Positions 1-10,127 of a stretch of DNA of 23,110 nt are shown piece by piece. Location of the stretch: positions 1-23,110 of the IMG/VR virus record IMGVR_UViG_3300034198_009128, one strand, 5' to 3'. A program made the position numbers and the translations under genes. Source of the DNA: a virus. The notes below the pieces were generated by a model that was given only the letters and a program-made list of their open reading frames with translations, had not been told where the DNA came from and searched no databases. How positions within the stretch are numbered: position 1 is the stretch's first letter; each line of letters opens with the position of its first letter.

Positions 1-949
1 ATTCTTGAACTACATTTCCCGTGCCTTCAAACAATACACGTCCAACAGTACCCGAGGCTATCGGTGTAGTGCCTATGGTTAAGCCTGTTGATAAAACCTT
101 ATTTTTCCAAAGCTGATCAGCAGAATCGTATTGTAAGATGTTATTATTGGCAAGTGTGGCCGAATCGATATAAACATTGTGAAGCTCATCAAGCTCCCAC
201 CCATTCATAATCTTTACGTATATTTTGCCGTTGACCGCATGAGCATATTCAACGTAACCCATTACCACAATATGGCCCGTCAATCCAGTAGGTTTAATGT
301 TGGTTAGCGCGCCTGGTGTTGTAGGGCTTAGGTATAGAACGTCGCCATCTACCCATGTTTCACCTTGAAGACTACCTGTTGTGTTAATACCATCAAGTTG
401 ACCAACGGTCATAATAAAGCCTTCTTGATTGGTGGCAATTGTCTCTATTACTAAACCAATTGTGTCGGCGCTATTGTTGTCATTATTTGCTTGCGCGTAT
501 GCAACAGCCAGGCGCTGACCTTGCGCGCCGCTTACTCTTACGGCGGTATAGTTTGCCTTTGTAAGCGTAGTGTTAGGAGTAACTTTGTTAACTACTCTGG
601 CAACCAAATCAACACCATTTTTTAGAATAACGCTACCGCCTTTTAAAGTCGTTTCGCTAGTTCCAGTTGCGTTGTTCCATCTTGTGGTACCCACTGCAGC
701 CGTGCCTGTCGGTGATGTGTCTAGCGTTATTTGACCCGCTTTTAACTCGTTTTCACCTAAATCAACATTTCCTGTTGCGCCTGTGTAAGGCACTTTGTTG
801 CTGTCTGATAAACCAACATAAGACAGGCCGTTCCAATAATATTGATTGCTTGTAGCCTCATCAATATAGATGGTTTTTACTTGACCTGTGGCAGGGAAAT
901 CACCAAAGGTTGCAAAGGTTTTTACTTGTGATTCTATGAAAAAGTCCAT
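1..949 (-). CDS. Phage tail fibre / receptor-binding-like structural protein (C-terminus cut by window edge)
   Basis: The reading frame is open from the ATG at 949 to the left edge, giving 316 full codons with no stop. The N-terminus contains GDFPATGQVKTIYIDEATSN followed by QYYWNGLSYV, a short motif that recurs in fibre and appendage proteins of phages from many hosts. The rest is rich in Gly, Thr, Asn and Val, with short beta-like stretches, as expected of a trimeric fibre shaft. It starts 3 nt after the stop of the 1135-residue tail-tip gene, so it is probably the next and most distal gene of the tail operon. It could carry a chaperone or carbohydrate-binding domain beyond the edge, which cannot be seen. 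The fibre role is inferred from position and composition; the ORF itself is certain. Confidence 0.8.
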   Translation of the reverse strand, partial: MDFFIESQVKTFATFGDFPATGQVKTIYIDEATSNQYYWNGLSYVGLSDSNKVPYTGATGNVDLGENELKAGQITLDTSPTGTAAVGTTRWNNATGTSETTLKGGSVILKNGVDLVARVVNKVTPNTTLTKANYTAVRVSGAQGQRLAVAYAQANNDNNSADTIGLVIETIATNQEGFIMTVGQLDGINTTGSLQGETWVDGDVLYLSPTTPGALTNIKPTGLTGHIVVMGYVEYAHAVNGKIYVKIMNGWELDELHNVYIDSATLANNNILQYDSADQLWKNKVLSTGLTIGTTPIASGTVGRVLFEGTGNVVQE

Positions 950-952
950 GTT

Positions 953-3900
953 TTATTGCCAAATTACGTTAATAGTTGCTGCGCCCAAAGTTACCACATC
1001 CTGAGAATCCACAAGCGCGCCATCAATGTACAAATTTACGGTTGTATCTGGTAACTCCAAATCACCGCCACTCGGAACGCTTACATTATAACTGAAATCC
1101 GAATTGAACACCTGTGCATTTTCACAAATGCCCCCACCGCCTGTTGTTACGGTTGGCAATTGTAAAATAATGTTTTCAGAGCCTTTAATTGAGCCGTCAT
1201 ATTTGCTTTCATAGTAGGCTACTTTGTCTACAAAGGCGGCTTTTACTTTTGCATAAACGCTGTCAGTGTATTCAAACGTTGGGCTTTCCTCCTCGCTTAG
1301 AATTACAGGGTAATCATAATATAAATCCTGAACGTGGTTATTTGCGTTGTGATCCGAAATGTAAATTTGATTTGCTGTGAGCAACGTTTCCTCATCAATC
1401 AAACGGGTCATGCAGGAAAGCAGGTAACTTGAGCGTAGTTCGTAAGTTCTAAGCGACTCATTACGCACCTTTTCACGGCGTCTGTCCGTGTAAATAATAT
1501 TCTCAGTTTCATACTTAGGTTGCATGTAGCCGAATTGGCCCCGAAATCTAAGCGTAGTCGCAAAACCCGAATCTTTGTAATTAATGCCTTGCTTGCGTAC
1601 TAAATCGTCAAGCACAACAAATAAACGAACTGTGCCAAGCGCATTGAATGGGGAGTATTCTACTAGGTTGTAGCTGCCAAAATAGAACCATCCTGAATTG
1701 CCTTGCAGCTCCCAATTGACGCGCACTTTGTAGCAGCCTTGAGTAAGTACCGAACCAACAGCAACTTGGCGCCAATCAATTACAAATCCCTTTGCATCGG
1801 GTTGGTGCGGAAAGTTTACGCTTATTCCAGGTGCAGCTGATAAATTGCCTTGCTTATCCTCAAGCTCGATTGTCATTTCATCAAACTTGTAAGCAATGCC
1901 TGTTCGGTCATTTTTATAATACGCAGCATCCTCCAAAGAGGCTAATACTAATTGCGGCTCAGAACAAAAGACTGCCCCTTTATCCTCACGTATTGCATCG
2001 CTTGGAAGTGTTATTTTTGCAAAGTTTTCTTTGTGAACCATTGCAAAGTTACCCTTTTCGCTCACTTGGTTTATGCGCGCAACTAGTGTGTTGTTAACGC
2101 CAGCAACAACAGTTGTATCTATGTCGCAAACTAGATGCACAACAGTTGCCGAAATGATGTCTATTTTAAGATTTGTAAAGCCTGCAACAGGTTGCAACGG
2201 CTTGTCTTGGGCTGACCAATCCCAAACGGTTGAAAGGCGTTTATTCGGGTCTGCTTCATTTGGCCTAATGGAAAACCAACCCCAAATAAATGGAGCGTCC
2301 CAAAGGCCAGCGCCTCCACCAATTGTAAAAACCGCTTTAGCTCTCATTATTTGATTAGCTAAAAGGGTGTTTTGCGCGTTGCCCTGCGCGTCAAAAAGCT
2401 GAATATCGCACGTTACATTCTCCTCGCTGTCATAATCGCTTAAAATAAAAGGTGTTTCAAAGTAAAATTCTGTGTTGTCCTGGTCAATAATGTTGCACTT
2501 GACTTTGATGTCATAGCCTGCAATGCGTAGGTATCGCATCCATTCAGCATTAAGGCCGTTCAATGGGAGGGCATTATCAAAGAAATCATTGAACGCGTTG
2601 CTTTGCGCTATCCAATAACGCCAGTTGGCCATCAATGACCAGTTGAGTTCTACTCCATAAAGCTCAGATGTTTCAGAACCATCCAAAGCCAATGTGAGTT
2701 TGTTGGCGTCAGGGTTGTCAAGGAACTGCTGTATCGGTTCATTGAACTGAATTTGTATGATCCCGTTAGGCGTTGTTACATAGTTTGCAAATGGAATCAA
2801 ACGAGAAAGTAACTCAAACTCGGCACCATCCGAGACGCGCTCAATCACAACTGTGGTTTGTAAAGATTGGTAAGCATTGAACTTGTCAAGGTTAAAAACC
2901 GCTTTATATCGAAAATCGTCCTCGGTTGTGAATCTTGGTGTTGCCAACTCACCGGCATGGTTGTAAAATTCTTGGGTTTCTATTCCGGGAAACACGCCGC
3001 CTTGCACAGGGTTCTTTGTTAACTGCCCTTGCTTTAGGTTTAATGTTACCGCGTTATTGTTGTTTGCAGTTCCTGAATCGTCCTGCACGTTTATTGTGAG
3101 GCGGTATTGTCTTTGGCCCTCGGGAAGAGCGTCAACTAGCTGCGTGAAATCGCTGTTTGGTGTTAGCTTGCAACCAACCTCAATAATTGAAGGGCTTATT
3201 AACGTTATTGAAACATCGCTAAACTCCATTAAATCACCACCAATGCCATATGCTTGTGATGTTTCTCCGGCATCAAAAAAGCTGTTGGCTAAATTGATGA
3301 GTTGCGCGTGGCTTTGTGGTTTATTTTTATAGTCCTGCGCTGTTGGTATACGGTAAAATTCAAGCTCGAAAATTTCGGAAATAGCGCCCGTACTTGCTAC
3401 TTTGAAACGCACAGTGTTCTCAGCGCTATAATCAATTTCATCAACTGGGTCTCCTGCGTTATTTGTAATGGAAACGCCAGTTACCAAGAAATCATTTAGG
3501 CCTTGATTGTAGTTTTCATTCAGCCAACCCGTGTTGCCTAAATAAGCCCCGTAAACATATCTTAGCTGAGCGTTTGGATTGTTTACTTGTGGTATCACTA
3601 AAAGCTCAAAATATGGCTTTAATGACTGCGCGGCCGTAAAGAATGAAGGCTCTGCAAAATCTCCATCCTCAAACTTATAAGGGAAGTCGTAAACAAGCTC
3701 TATTGAATAGGCTTTTTTACCTGAAACGTCCGCTTTCCTGGTTACCGTAGAACCAAAATAGCTGCCTCCTGAGCGGTCGCCAAGTTGCAATAACTGTAAA
3801 TCACCACCAACAACTAAGGTTGCGAGCTGGTCTGTGCTAAATCTATTGACCTCTCCATCTATTAAGCTGTTCACGCTGCCTGCTACTGAATTTGGCACAA

Positions 3901-4360
3901 TGTTGTGCCAATACTCCAAGGCTTGCGGCGTCGAGGCTGTTACGTTTACAATTGAAAGCGCGGTATTGCCAACAGATGTTTGAGGCATAATTGCACCGAT
4001 TAGAATACCCGAGCTTGCGGGGTCTAGTGTGGTGTCAACTGTAATGGTATCGCCGTTTAAATCTGTAATTGTAACCGAATATCCCGAATAATTGATTGTT
4101 GAGCTGCCTTGTATAATCGTGCCGGTAAGCTCTATTTCATCACCAATATTAAAGCCAAAGTCAGACCAATTCGAGCCGAGCAATTGAATTTGAAAAAGCG
4201 AAGGAAATGTTATGAGGTTTTGGGTGGTGCTAATGAAATCAAAGTCAACTATAAAGTTGAGCGTTTCAGTTACAATTTGACCGCTATTTGCAAGTAAAAA
4301 GTTATTGCCAGCAGGATAATTGCGTGTCGCGTAATTCTTACTTATAACCGTCAATGCCAT
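953..4360 (-). CDS. Large tail-tip/baseplate-associated structural protein, function unassigned
   Basis: This 1135-residue protein is the second-largest gene in the window, after the tape measure. It has no signal peptide and no clear membrane segment, and appears to be a chain of beta-rich domains. A segment near residues 155-215 (HNIVPNSVAGSVNSLIDGEV, then an LQLGDRSGG stretch) resembles a type of large structural protein that follows the tape measure in Bacteroidota phages. The last 50 residues (SVPSGGDLELPDTTVNLYID and following) look like a repeat-type C-terminal module common in such proteins. The start at 4360 overlaps the preceding 71-residue gene by 23 bp, which suggests coupled translation. 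By position it should belong to the tail tip, baseplate or host-recognition apparatus. No enzymatic motif was recognised, so the exact role is open. Confidence 0.85.
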   Translation of the reverse strand: MALTVISKNYATRNYPAGNNFLLANSGQIVTETLNFIVDFDFISTTQNLITFPSLFQIQLLGSNWSDFGFNIGDEIELTGTIIQGSSTINYSGYSVTITDLNGDTITVDTTLDPASSGILIGAIMPQTSVGNTALSIVNVTASTPQALEYWHNIVPNSVAGSVNSLIDGEVNRFSTDQLATLVVGGDLQLLQLGDRSGGSYFGSTVTRKADVSGKKAYSIELVYDFPYKFEDGDFAEPSFFTAAQSLKPYFELLVIPQVNNPNAQLRYVYGAYLGNTGWLNENYNQGLNDFLVTGVSITNNAGDPVDEIDYSAENTVRFKVASTGAISEIFELEFYRIPTAQDYKNKPQSHAQLINLANSFFDAGETSQAYGIGGDLMEFSDVSITLISPSIIEVGCKLTPNSDFTQLVDALPEGQRQYRLTINVQDDSGTANNNNAVTLNLKQGQLTKNPVQGGVFPGIETQEFYNHAGELATPRFTTEDDFRYKAVFNLDKFNAYQSLQTTVVIERVSDGAEFELLSRLIPFANYVTTPNGIIQIQFNEPIQQFLDNPDANKLTLALDGSETSELYGVELNWSLMANWRYWIAQSNAFNDFFDNALPLNGLNAEWMRYLRIAGYDIKVKCNIIDQDNTEFYFETPFILSDYDSEENVTCDIQLFDAQGNAQNTLLANQIMRAKAVFTIGGGAGLWDAPFIWGWFSIRPNEADPNKRLSTVWDWSAQDKPLQPVAGFTNLKIDIISATVVHLVCDIDTTVVAGVNNTLVARINQVSEKGNFAMVHKENFAKITLPSDAIREDKGAVFCSEPQLVLASLEDAAYYKNDRTGIAYKFDEMTIELEDKQGNLSAAPGISVNFPHQPDAKGFVIDWRQVAVGSVLTQGCYKVRVNWELQGNSGWFYFGSYNLVEYSPFNALGTVRLFVVLDDLVRKQGINYKDSGFATTLRFRGQFGYMQPKYETENIIYTDRRREKVRNESLRTYELRSSYLLSCMTRLIDEETLLTANQIYISDHNANNHVQDLYYDYPVILSEEESPTFEYTDSVYAKVKAAFVDKVAYYESKYDGSIKGSENIILQLPTVTTGGGGICENAQVFNSDFSYNVSVPSGGDLELPDTTVNLYIDGALVDSQDVVTLGAATINVIWQ

Positions 4361-4553
4361 GCTGCTTCAATTTTTCTTTTTTGTCCTTTAAATCGGCCAT
4401 CACCTCGTCAAATTTAGTCAATAAATCCGCAGGAATGTGCTCTCTTTGCGCATTGAGCTTTATCAATTCGGGCGTTAGCTTATTCTCTAATGCTTTGAAT
4501 TGCTTTAAGATATTGGGAATGTCCTTACCTAAAATGTCATTAAATGCCGTCAT
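4338..4553 (-). CDS. Small helical/coiled-coil protein between tail-tip genes
   Basis: A 71-residue, highly charged protein. Residues about 10-65 alternate Lys/Glu/Asp with Leu and Ile (for example LTTKFDEVMADLKDKKEKLK-like spacing), predicting two amphipathic helices or a short coiled coil, with no hydrophobic membrane segment. Its ATG at 4553 overlaps the end of the 567-residue tail gene by 14 bp, and its own stop overlaps the start of the 1135-residue gene by 23 bp. It is therefore embedded in a translationally coupled tail operon. It may be a small adaptor or chaperone for one of its large neighbours. That is inference only; I do not recognise a family. Confidence 0.75.
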   Translation of the reverse strand: MTAFNDILGKDIPNILKQFKALENKLTPELIKLNAQREHIPADLLTKFDEVMADLKDKKEKLKQHGIDGYK

Positions 4554-6243
4554 CTATTATCACCGTTTTTTCGTTAATTGATTGCTGTGGTACACGCAAA
4601 GAAACTGTTGCGTAATGCTCTCGCTCAGACCATTGAATATTTGTGATCTCTACAACTTGACCATCATCTGCAACAATGTAATTATTTTGCATCAAGGCAA
4701 ACAACTCGCTTTCAGTCATTGCAACCGGCACATTTTCGTAAATGCGACGCTGATTGTTTTGAATATAGCGAGAGTACCAATAGTTATTTGCAATGGCTTG
4801 GCAGCCTATGAAATTGGTTTGTTGAGGGTGCAACCTCGAGCCTTGCATCCACAGTAATTTTGTATTGTTGAAATACTGCGAACTGATTTGTAGGGCGTTT
4901 TTTCGAGCCTCAATTTTTGCTGATAAATTACTGCTTGTAAATACGTCGATTGCCTTAGCGTAATTCTTGGCCGCTTCTTCTAAAAAATTCAGTATGCCTT
5001 TATTGGTGCCCCTAGCAAATGGAATGTCGACTAAATCAAAGCCTTTAAAAAGCTCATAACTACGATCTGGAGAACTAAGTGTTTCGCTTGATATTTCATA
5101 AAGGTTTTGGAACGTGTCATCAAACGTATTAAAGTCGCTCGGGTCAACTTGGTACTGCACAACCATGCGCTTAAATAGCTCATCACTATTCAAAGTGTAT
5201 TCGCTTTGCATGGCATCCTGTAAATTGAACGCGTTTAATAAACCTGTGTTTGGCGTGTTCTCAAAAAAAGTTTCCTGCTCAATGCGTACCACCCCATCAA
5301 TTACAGAGGTTTTGGCATTGAATGTGTTTTCTATCGCCTTAACGGCTTGACCTAGCGTTTGCACGCTATCTCTGCTTGATGGATAGCCATTTGTGTAACC
5401 AGAGGTGTTAACACCCAAGAGCTCAAAAAACCATGTGCCATCCTTTGGCTTTAATGGAACCGGTAAAATTGTTAGCGGTGCAAGTTGACTAAGTAGATTA
5501 GATTGCAGCGTATAGCCTAATTGGCCACATCCTTTTTGAATTAAACGACGGTAGCTAATGCCTTTAAATTGCCTAATCGGTTGAAAAATAACATTGATTA
5601 TTTCAATACTTAATTTTACCAAAGCAACAACAATGCTAATTGCATAGGCAATGCGCGCAGCTAGTTTTATAGCAGCAACGGCAATAGCTCCAAAATCAGG
5701 CGCAGGCGGTATGCCAACAGGAACAGACGCCTTTGTCAAATCTGCAATGCCTTCTGAAATTGATTTTACAGCCTCAATGAGCTCTTTTGTAAGTGCATAG
5801 GTTGCTAATGACAACGAAAGGTAATAGCTTGATTGTTGCTCCGGAATAATTACGTAATCAATTAGCGTGAAATCGTTTTCTTGCCAAGTGATTGAGCCAA
5901 AACTAAGGCCGTCGGCATTGTCAAAAAAATTATCAATAGCCTTGTATCTTTTGAGTTTTACAGAACAGCCTCGCTCGCGCATTGTAAAAGATGGGTCAGC
6001 AAAATCAAGTAGGTATTTGACAACTTGGCCGTTTGAGTATTGAATGTCTAAAGGCATCCCAACAAAATTGCCGTAAAGGCTCAACCATTGCTTAATGGCA
6101 TCAAAGTCCTCACGTACAAATTCGAGCGTATCAACCGACAACTCAAGCTCGCGAAGCTGACGATCAGTAAAATCAAAGACGTAGTTAACCGAATCCTTAT
6201 TTTTAGGATTGCACTCGGTGCCATTTAAAAAGTAACGTATCAT
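4540..6243 (-). CDS. Tail protein following the tape measure (possible distal tail / tail hub component)
   Basis: A 567-residue protein directly downstream of the tape measure gene, joined by a 4-bp ATGA overlap (6240-6243). The N-terminal part (about residues 1-110) looks like a beta-rich domain containing RQLRELELSVDTLEF and YGNFVGMPLDIQYSNG. A long hydrophobic, Ala/Ile-rich stretch lies near residues 185-220 (IAVAAIKLAARIAYAISIVV), which could be a membrane-active or buried helix. In siphoviruses the gene after the tape measure usually encodes the distal tail protein or the tail hub, so this is the best positional guess. No Dit-specific signature can be proven by eye. The hydrophobic helix is unusual for a plain hub protein and could hint at a role during DNA ejection. 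Confidence 0.8.
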   Translation of the reverse strand: MIRYFLNGTECNPKNKDSVNYVFDFTDRQLRELELSVDTLEFVREDFDAIKQWLSLYGNFVGMPLDIQYSNGQVVKYLLDFADPSFTMRERGCSVKLKRYKAIDNFFDNADGLSFGSITWQENDFTLIDYVIIPEQQSSYYLSLSLATYALTKELIEAVKSISEGIADLTKASVPVGIPPAPDFGAIAVAAIKLAARIAYAISIVVALVKLSIEIINVIFQPIRQFKGISYRRLIQKGCGQLGYTLQSNLLSQLAPLTILPVPLKPKDGTWFFELLGVNTSGYTNGYPSSRDSVQTLGQAVKAIENTFNAKTSVIDGVVRIEQETFFENTPNTGLLNAFNLQDAMQSEYTLNSDELFKRMVVQYQVDPSDFNTFDDTFQNLYEISSETLSSPDRSYELFKGFDLVDIPFARGTNKGILNFLEEAAKNYAKAIDVFTSSNLSAKIEARKNALQISSQYFNNTKLLWMQGSRLHPQQTNFIGCQAIANNYWYSRYIQNNQRRIYENVPVAMTESELFALMQNNYIVADDGQVVEITNIQWSEREHYATVSLRVPQQSINEKTVIIDDGI

Positions 6244-9200
6244 TTGACTCTGAATCTATTAGTGATTTTTCGACCGCTTACGTTTTTATGTTGCACGATT
6301 TCAGCAATGCCACTACTAAAGCTCTCCCAATGCACGTTGCTTTCTGATTTGTTGCTAACTATCTGCTGCAATGCTTTTAATTCACGCGTAATTGTAGCCG
6401 TTTCGAAGCCTCCTGAGCTCGTTAATGCCTTAGGAATTTTGGACATATTGCCAACGTTATCAAATGCACTTAAAAGCGAGCTTGTTTGGGTTGCTGTGTA
6501 GACTTTATCACCTGGTGAAAGCATCGTGAAGCGTGCTCCTTTTCCTGCGCCTAGTTCTTTTATATTGCCTCGGCGGTCAGTAATAAGCTCTGCCCCTTTT
6601 TCATCCACAACAGAAAGCCCGCCCGGTGCGTTCATGGTACCTTTTTCAAAGAATTGTAAGTTTTTGAGAAAGCCTGTGAGCACTTGTGTATTTACAACGG
6701 TTGCCGCTAAAGCCTCCGCTGGTGTTTTTCCCTCACTCAACGAGGCTTCAAATGTTTTCAATCCTGCACTTATCAGCTCAATAGATTGCTTTTGACGCTC
6801 TAAACGCAACTGCTCTTGTTGTGCTTCACGCTGTATGCGTATCTGTTCGGCAATGGATTGCTGTGCGTAAATATTGCCGTTGGCAGCTAGATTCTGCAAA
6901 AAGTCCTGTTGCGTTTTGGCTGCATCAGCCTCTTTTTGCAATAACTCAATTCGCTTATCAATTTGCTCTTTGAGCGCATCCGTTGCCGCTTGCTGAATGC
7001 CTTGTATTAGGTCGTAACGCTCTTTGATTGTATCAACATCCTTGTCGCTACCCTCTTTGTTTACATTGTTTACCTCTGCTGAAAACTCTTTTTGACCTTC
7101 AATAATAGCATCATTTACGCGGTTTATTTCGTCGTGCTCTTTCTTTTTTAGGTCGGTAACTTGGTCTGTGGCTTCCTCTGTTACAATGGTTTTTTGAAGC
7201 TGCAAATCTTCATAACGCAAGGCTTCGTCTGCGTCAAGCTGCTTTTTCTTTGCGTCGTAGTTAGTATTGATTTTTGCAATAGCTTCCGCGTTACCATCTG
7301 CCGCCGCAATTAAATCCGCTTTCTCATCGTTGAGTTCTTGCAAGCGTTTGGCTTTATTAAGCTGGTAGTCGGCCTCCAGTTGCTGTAATTGAAAGTCGCG
7401 TTTTTGCTCAATGTAGTCCTTTTCTAATTGAAACATTGCAGCGATTGTTGCCTCTAACTGATCAACCTGCGCTTCACCTGTTTCGCGAGCCGCTTTAACT
7501 TGGTTTGCAAGCATGTCATCAATGTTCTGCTGCTGACCTTCAAGCGTGCGTTCTTGCTGTATTTCCTGCAGCTTTTGAAGCAAATCCGTTTGCTCTGATA
7601 TGTACCCATTGAGGTCTTTAAACTCGGTTTTGTACTCTTTGACTGTCTTTGTGTTTGACTTTGTTATGTTGCCGCTTCTAACCTGTTGAGCATCATATGC
7701 CTCAATCTCGCTAGTCGCATCCTTGGTGGTTTCGCCTACATCAGAAAGCTCTTTGTTGTATTCAATTAGCTTGGTATTGCTTGCAGCAATGGATGCTCGC
7801 AAAGATTGTATCTTTCCGATTACGCCCTCTCCGCTCAAATATTTTGCTCTTAAATTAGCCTGCTCTTCAGTTAAAGCGCTTCGCCCTCCTGATTGATAAA
7901 CCCTTTCAGACTCTTCAAGCGCGGCAAGCTCATCCTTATATCCTTGCTTTCTCGCATTCACGGCTTTTATGTCTTGCCTAACTTGTTCATTTGTTTTCTT
8001 AATTGCCTGCTCTTTACGCTTTAAAAACTCATCTTCTGTAATCTTGTTTTCATTACGCAAGCGTTGCAAGGCGCTGATTTCTTTTTGCAGGTTATCGCTT
8101 CTTTCAGAAACGCGCTTGTCGGCTTTTTTGGCTGCGCTCGCGGTGTATTTATCTGTAAGCTCTTGCTGTCTACGTGCCTCGGCTGCACCGCTGGCCACAT
8201 CATAAAACGCAGTGGCAAGCTCAACAACAACTCCAATGATTGCCATCCATGGAACGGCACCAAGTGCGCGGCCTGTGTTTTTCACAGCTTCACCGCTTGC
8301 TGTTGTGGCTCTAGCTAGTTGAATTTGCTCTAATCGATACGCGCGAGTTGAAGGTATGCTTTTTAAAAAGCCTTGTAAGGTGTCTTTAAGCCCTCCATTA
8401 AATAGAAATTGAGCGGCATTTGCAGCAAGTAAACCTGCGCGGTATAAGAGCCATGCGCGGCCAACCTTTGCAACCGTGTTTAAAATGGTTGTGAGGTTTT
8501 GCGCTAAGAATTGAATTGCATTTGCAAAGATGGCTCCCGCTCCTGACGCTTCATTTAGTTGCAGTAAATAACCTTCAAATGAGCCTTGTAATTCGATAAA
8601 TGATTGAGATAGGGTTTTTGTTCTATCCTCTGCTTGCTTGGTTGCGGTACCTTGCGTTTCCATTTGCTTGGTAAGCTCTGCAACACGCCCTGAATTTCTA
8701 ATTAAGTTTGTGGCTGCAACAGCGTTCTCAGTTCCAAATACCTTAACAAGTGCTGCGTTGTCATTAAGCAAAGGCTTTAAGGCCTGTAATCGCGTGCTAA
8801 ATGGCTGCGAGGTGTCCTCTAGTGTAGCAAATGAAATACCAAGCTCATCAAGGCGTCTTTTAGCCTCTCTTGGCAACGCATCCGGTGCGCTTAGCTTGAG
8901 CATTACATTTCGCAAAGCGGTTCCTGCATCCGCTCCCTTGAGTCCTTTTTCAGCCAATGCCTCAATTAATGCGGTCGATTCCTCAACGCTTACATTTGCT
9001 GTTTTTGCAACGGCTCCAAATCGCAACAAAGCCTCTGTTACTTGCGGTATCTCGGCAGCTCCAAACAAAGCCCCATTTGCAAGCACATTGATGAACTTAC
9101 CCGCTTGCTCGGCGGGCGCTCCAAATTGGTTCATTGCATCTGTAAGCGCAGTAGCGGCAGCAGGCAACTCCATTCCGGATGCTTGACTTAATGTTACAGC

Positions 9201-10127
9201 CGCCTTTGTTACCTCATTTAAAGCCTCGGCATTTTGCAAAAGCTCTGGCTGTGCCGAACCTATCAATTTATAGGCCTCAATAACGGCAGAAGCCCCACCT
9301 TGAACCTCTTTACCTAAGCCAATAGCTTGCTCTTTGAAGAACTCTAAATCTTTGCCTCCTGCGCCCGTAATAGAAACCAAGTCTGCAATGGCCTGGTCAA
9401 ATTCACGAATGGTTGTAACCGCTCCCTGTATTACTGTGGATGCTCCAAATGCAATACCTAGATTACCCAATACATTGCGAAGACCACCAATTGCGCTTTG
9501 ATAGTTACCTACGTTGCGGAAATTATCCCCAACGGTCTTATCGAGTTTTTTTAACTGAACATCGCCAGCCTGCGCGGCTTTGGTAACCGATTTGTATTGG
9601 CTTTCTAGCTTGCGATATTCCGCTGTGTTACGCTTGCCTGACTGCTCTAATTTGAGCATTTGAGCCCCTAGCTCTTTACTTTGGTTTTTAAGATCTCTAG
9701 TGTTGCGTTCTAGTTGCTTGTATGCACTTGCCTCATCTCTTGCAAGTTTAGCGGCTCTTTCAGATTGTTTGTTTGCTTTTTCTTTTTCGCGTGCCTCTCT
9801 TTCAAGTGCCCTTGCCTGCTGTTCAGCTTGTTTTGCCGATTGGGCATTGAGTTGGTTTTGCTTGGCTTGTAAATCAAGTTGCAGCTTTGAGGTGCGTATT
9901 TTAGCTTGCACTAGTTTTTCGCTTTCAATCTCCGCTTTGTTAATCGCTTCAATGTCTTGAACAGTCTTTTTGGCGGCCTTAGAAAGGTCGTTTTGCATTG
10001 TGTTAGCAATGCTTTTTATCGACTTATCGTACTTGTCTAACGCTGCAAGCGTTTCGGTAATATCAGCGGCGATTTCCCCAAATGGGTCGCCTTGTACTAT
10101 ATCACTTTTCTTTATTGCTTCTGACAT
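6240..10127 (-). CDS. Phage tail tape measure protein (TP901-type core)
   Basis: The 1295-residue length fits the scaffold that sets tail length and takes part in DNA ejection. Residues about 30-195 are long Lys/Glu/Gln/Ala coiled coils. Residues about 235-510 are the conserved tape-measure core of the TIGR01760 type, with landmarks FDQAIADLVSITGAGGKDLE, GMELPAAATALTDAMNQFG and LKGADAGTALRNVMLKLSAP. A hydrophobic stretch follows (WMAIIGVVVELATAFYD), then more coiled coil. The C-terminus has a Gly-rich segment (MNAPGGLSVVDEKGAELITD) typical of Bacteroidota tape measures. The start at 10127 overlaps the preceding 164-residue gene by 26 bp, and its stop shares ATGA with the next tail gene. Identification is firm. 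If the tape-measure rule of about 1.5 angstrom per residue holds, the tail is long (inference). Confidence 0.97.
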   Translation of the reverse strand: MSEAIKKSDIVQGDPFGEIAADITETLAALDKYDKSIKSIANTMQNDLSKAAKKTVQDIEAINKAEIESEKLVQAKIRTSKLQLDLQAKQNQLNAQSAKQAEQQARALEREAREKEKANKQSERAAKLARDEASAYKQLERNTRDLKNQSKELGAQMLKLEQSGKRNTAEYRKLESQYKSVTKAAQAGDVQLKKLDKTVGDNFRNVGNYQSAIGGLRNVLGNLGIAFGASTVIQGAVTTIREFDQAIADLVSITGAGGKDLEFFKEQAIGLGKEVQGGASAVIEAYKLIGSAQPELLQNAEALNEVTKAAVTLSQASGMELPAAATALTDAMNQFGAPAEQAGKFINVLANGALFGAAEIPQVTEALLRFGAVAKTANVSVEESTALIEALAEKGLKGADAGTALRNVMLKLSAPDALPREAKRRLDELGISFATLEDTSQPFSTRLQALKPLLNDNAALVKVFGTENAVAATNLIRNSGRVAELTKQMETQGTATKQAEDRTKTLSQSFIELQGSFEGYLLQLNEASGAGAIFANAIQFLAQNLTTILNTVAKVGRAWLLYRAGLLAANAAQFLFNGGLKDTLQGFLKSIPSTRAYRLEQIQLARATTASGEAVKNTGRALGAVPWMAIIGVVVELATAFYDVASGAAEARRQQELTDKYTASAAKKADKRVSERSDNLQKEISALQRLRNENKITEDEFLKRKEQAIKKTNEQVRQDIKAVNARKQGYKDELAALEESERVYQSGGRSALTEEQANLRAKYLSGEGVIGKIQSLRASIAASNTKLIEYNKELSDVGETTKDATSEIEAYDAQQVRSGNITKSNTKTVKEYKTEFKDLNGYISEQTDLLQKLQEIQQERTLEGQQQNIDDMLANQVKAARETGEAQVDQLEATIAAMFQLEKDYIEQKRDFQLQQLEADYQLNKAKRLQELNDEKADLIAAADGNAEAIAKINTNYDAKKKQLDADEALRYEDLQLQKTIVTEEATDQVTDLKKKEHDEINRVNDAIIEGQKEFSAEVNNVNKEGSDKDVDTIKERYDLIQGIQQAATDALKEQIDKRIELLQKEADAAKTQQDFLQNLAANGNIYAQQSIAEQIRIQREAQQEQLRLERQKQSIELISAGLKTFEASLSEGKTPAEALAATVVNTQVLTGFLKNLQFFEKGTMNAPGGLSVVDEKGAELITDRRGNIKELGAGKGARFTMLSPGDKVYTATQTSSLLSAFDNVGNMSKIPKALTSSGGFETATITRELKALQQIVSNKSESNVHWESFSSGIAEIVQHKNVSGRKITNRFRVK

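Noticed and set aside
8638-9186. 182-residue plus-strand ORF
   Set aside because: It lies entirely antisense to the conserved core of the tape measure gene, with Ser/Ala-rich low-complexity translation. It is a shadow of that gene.
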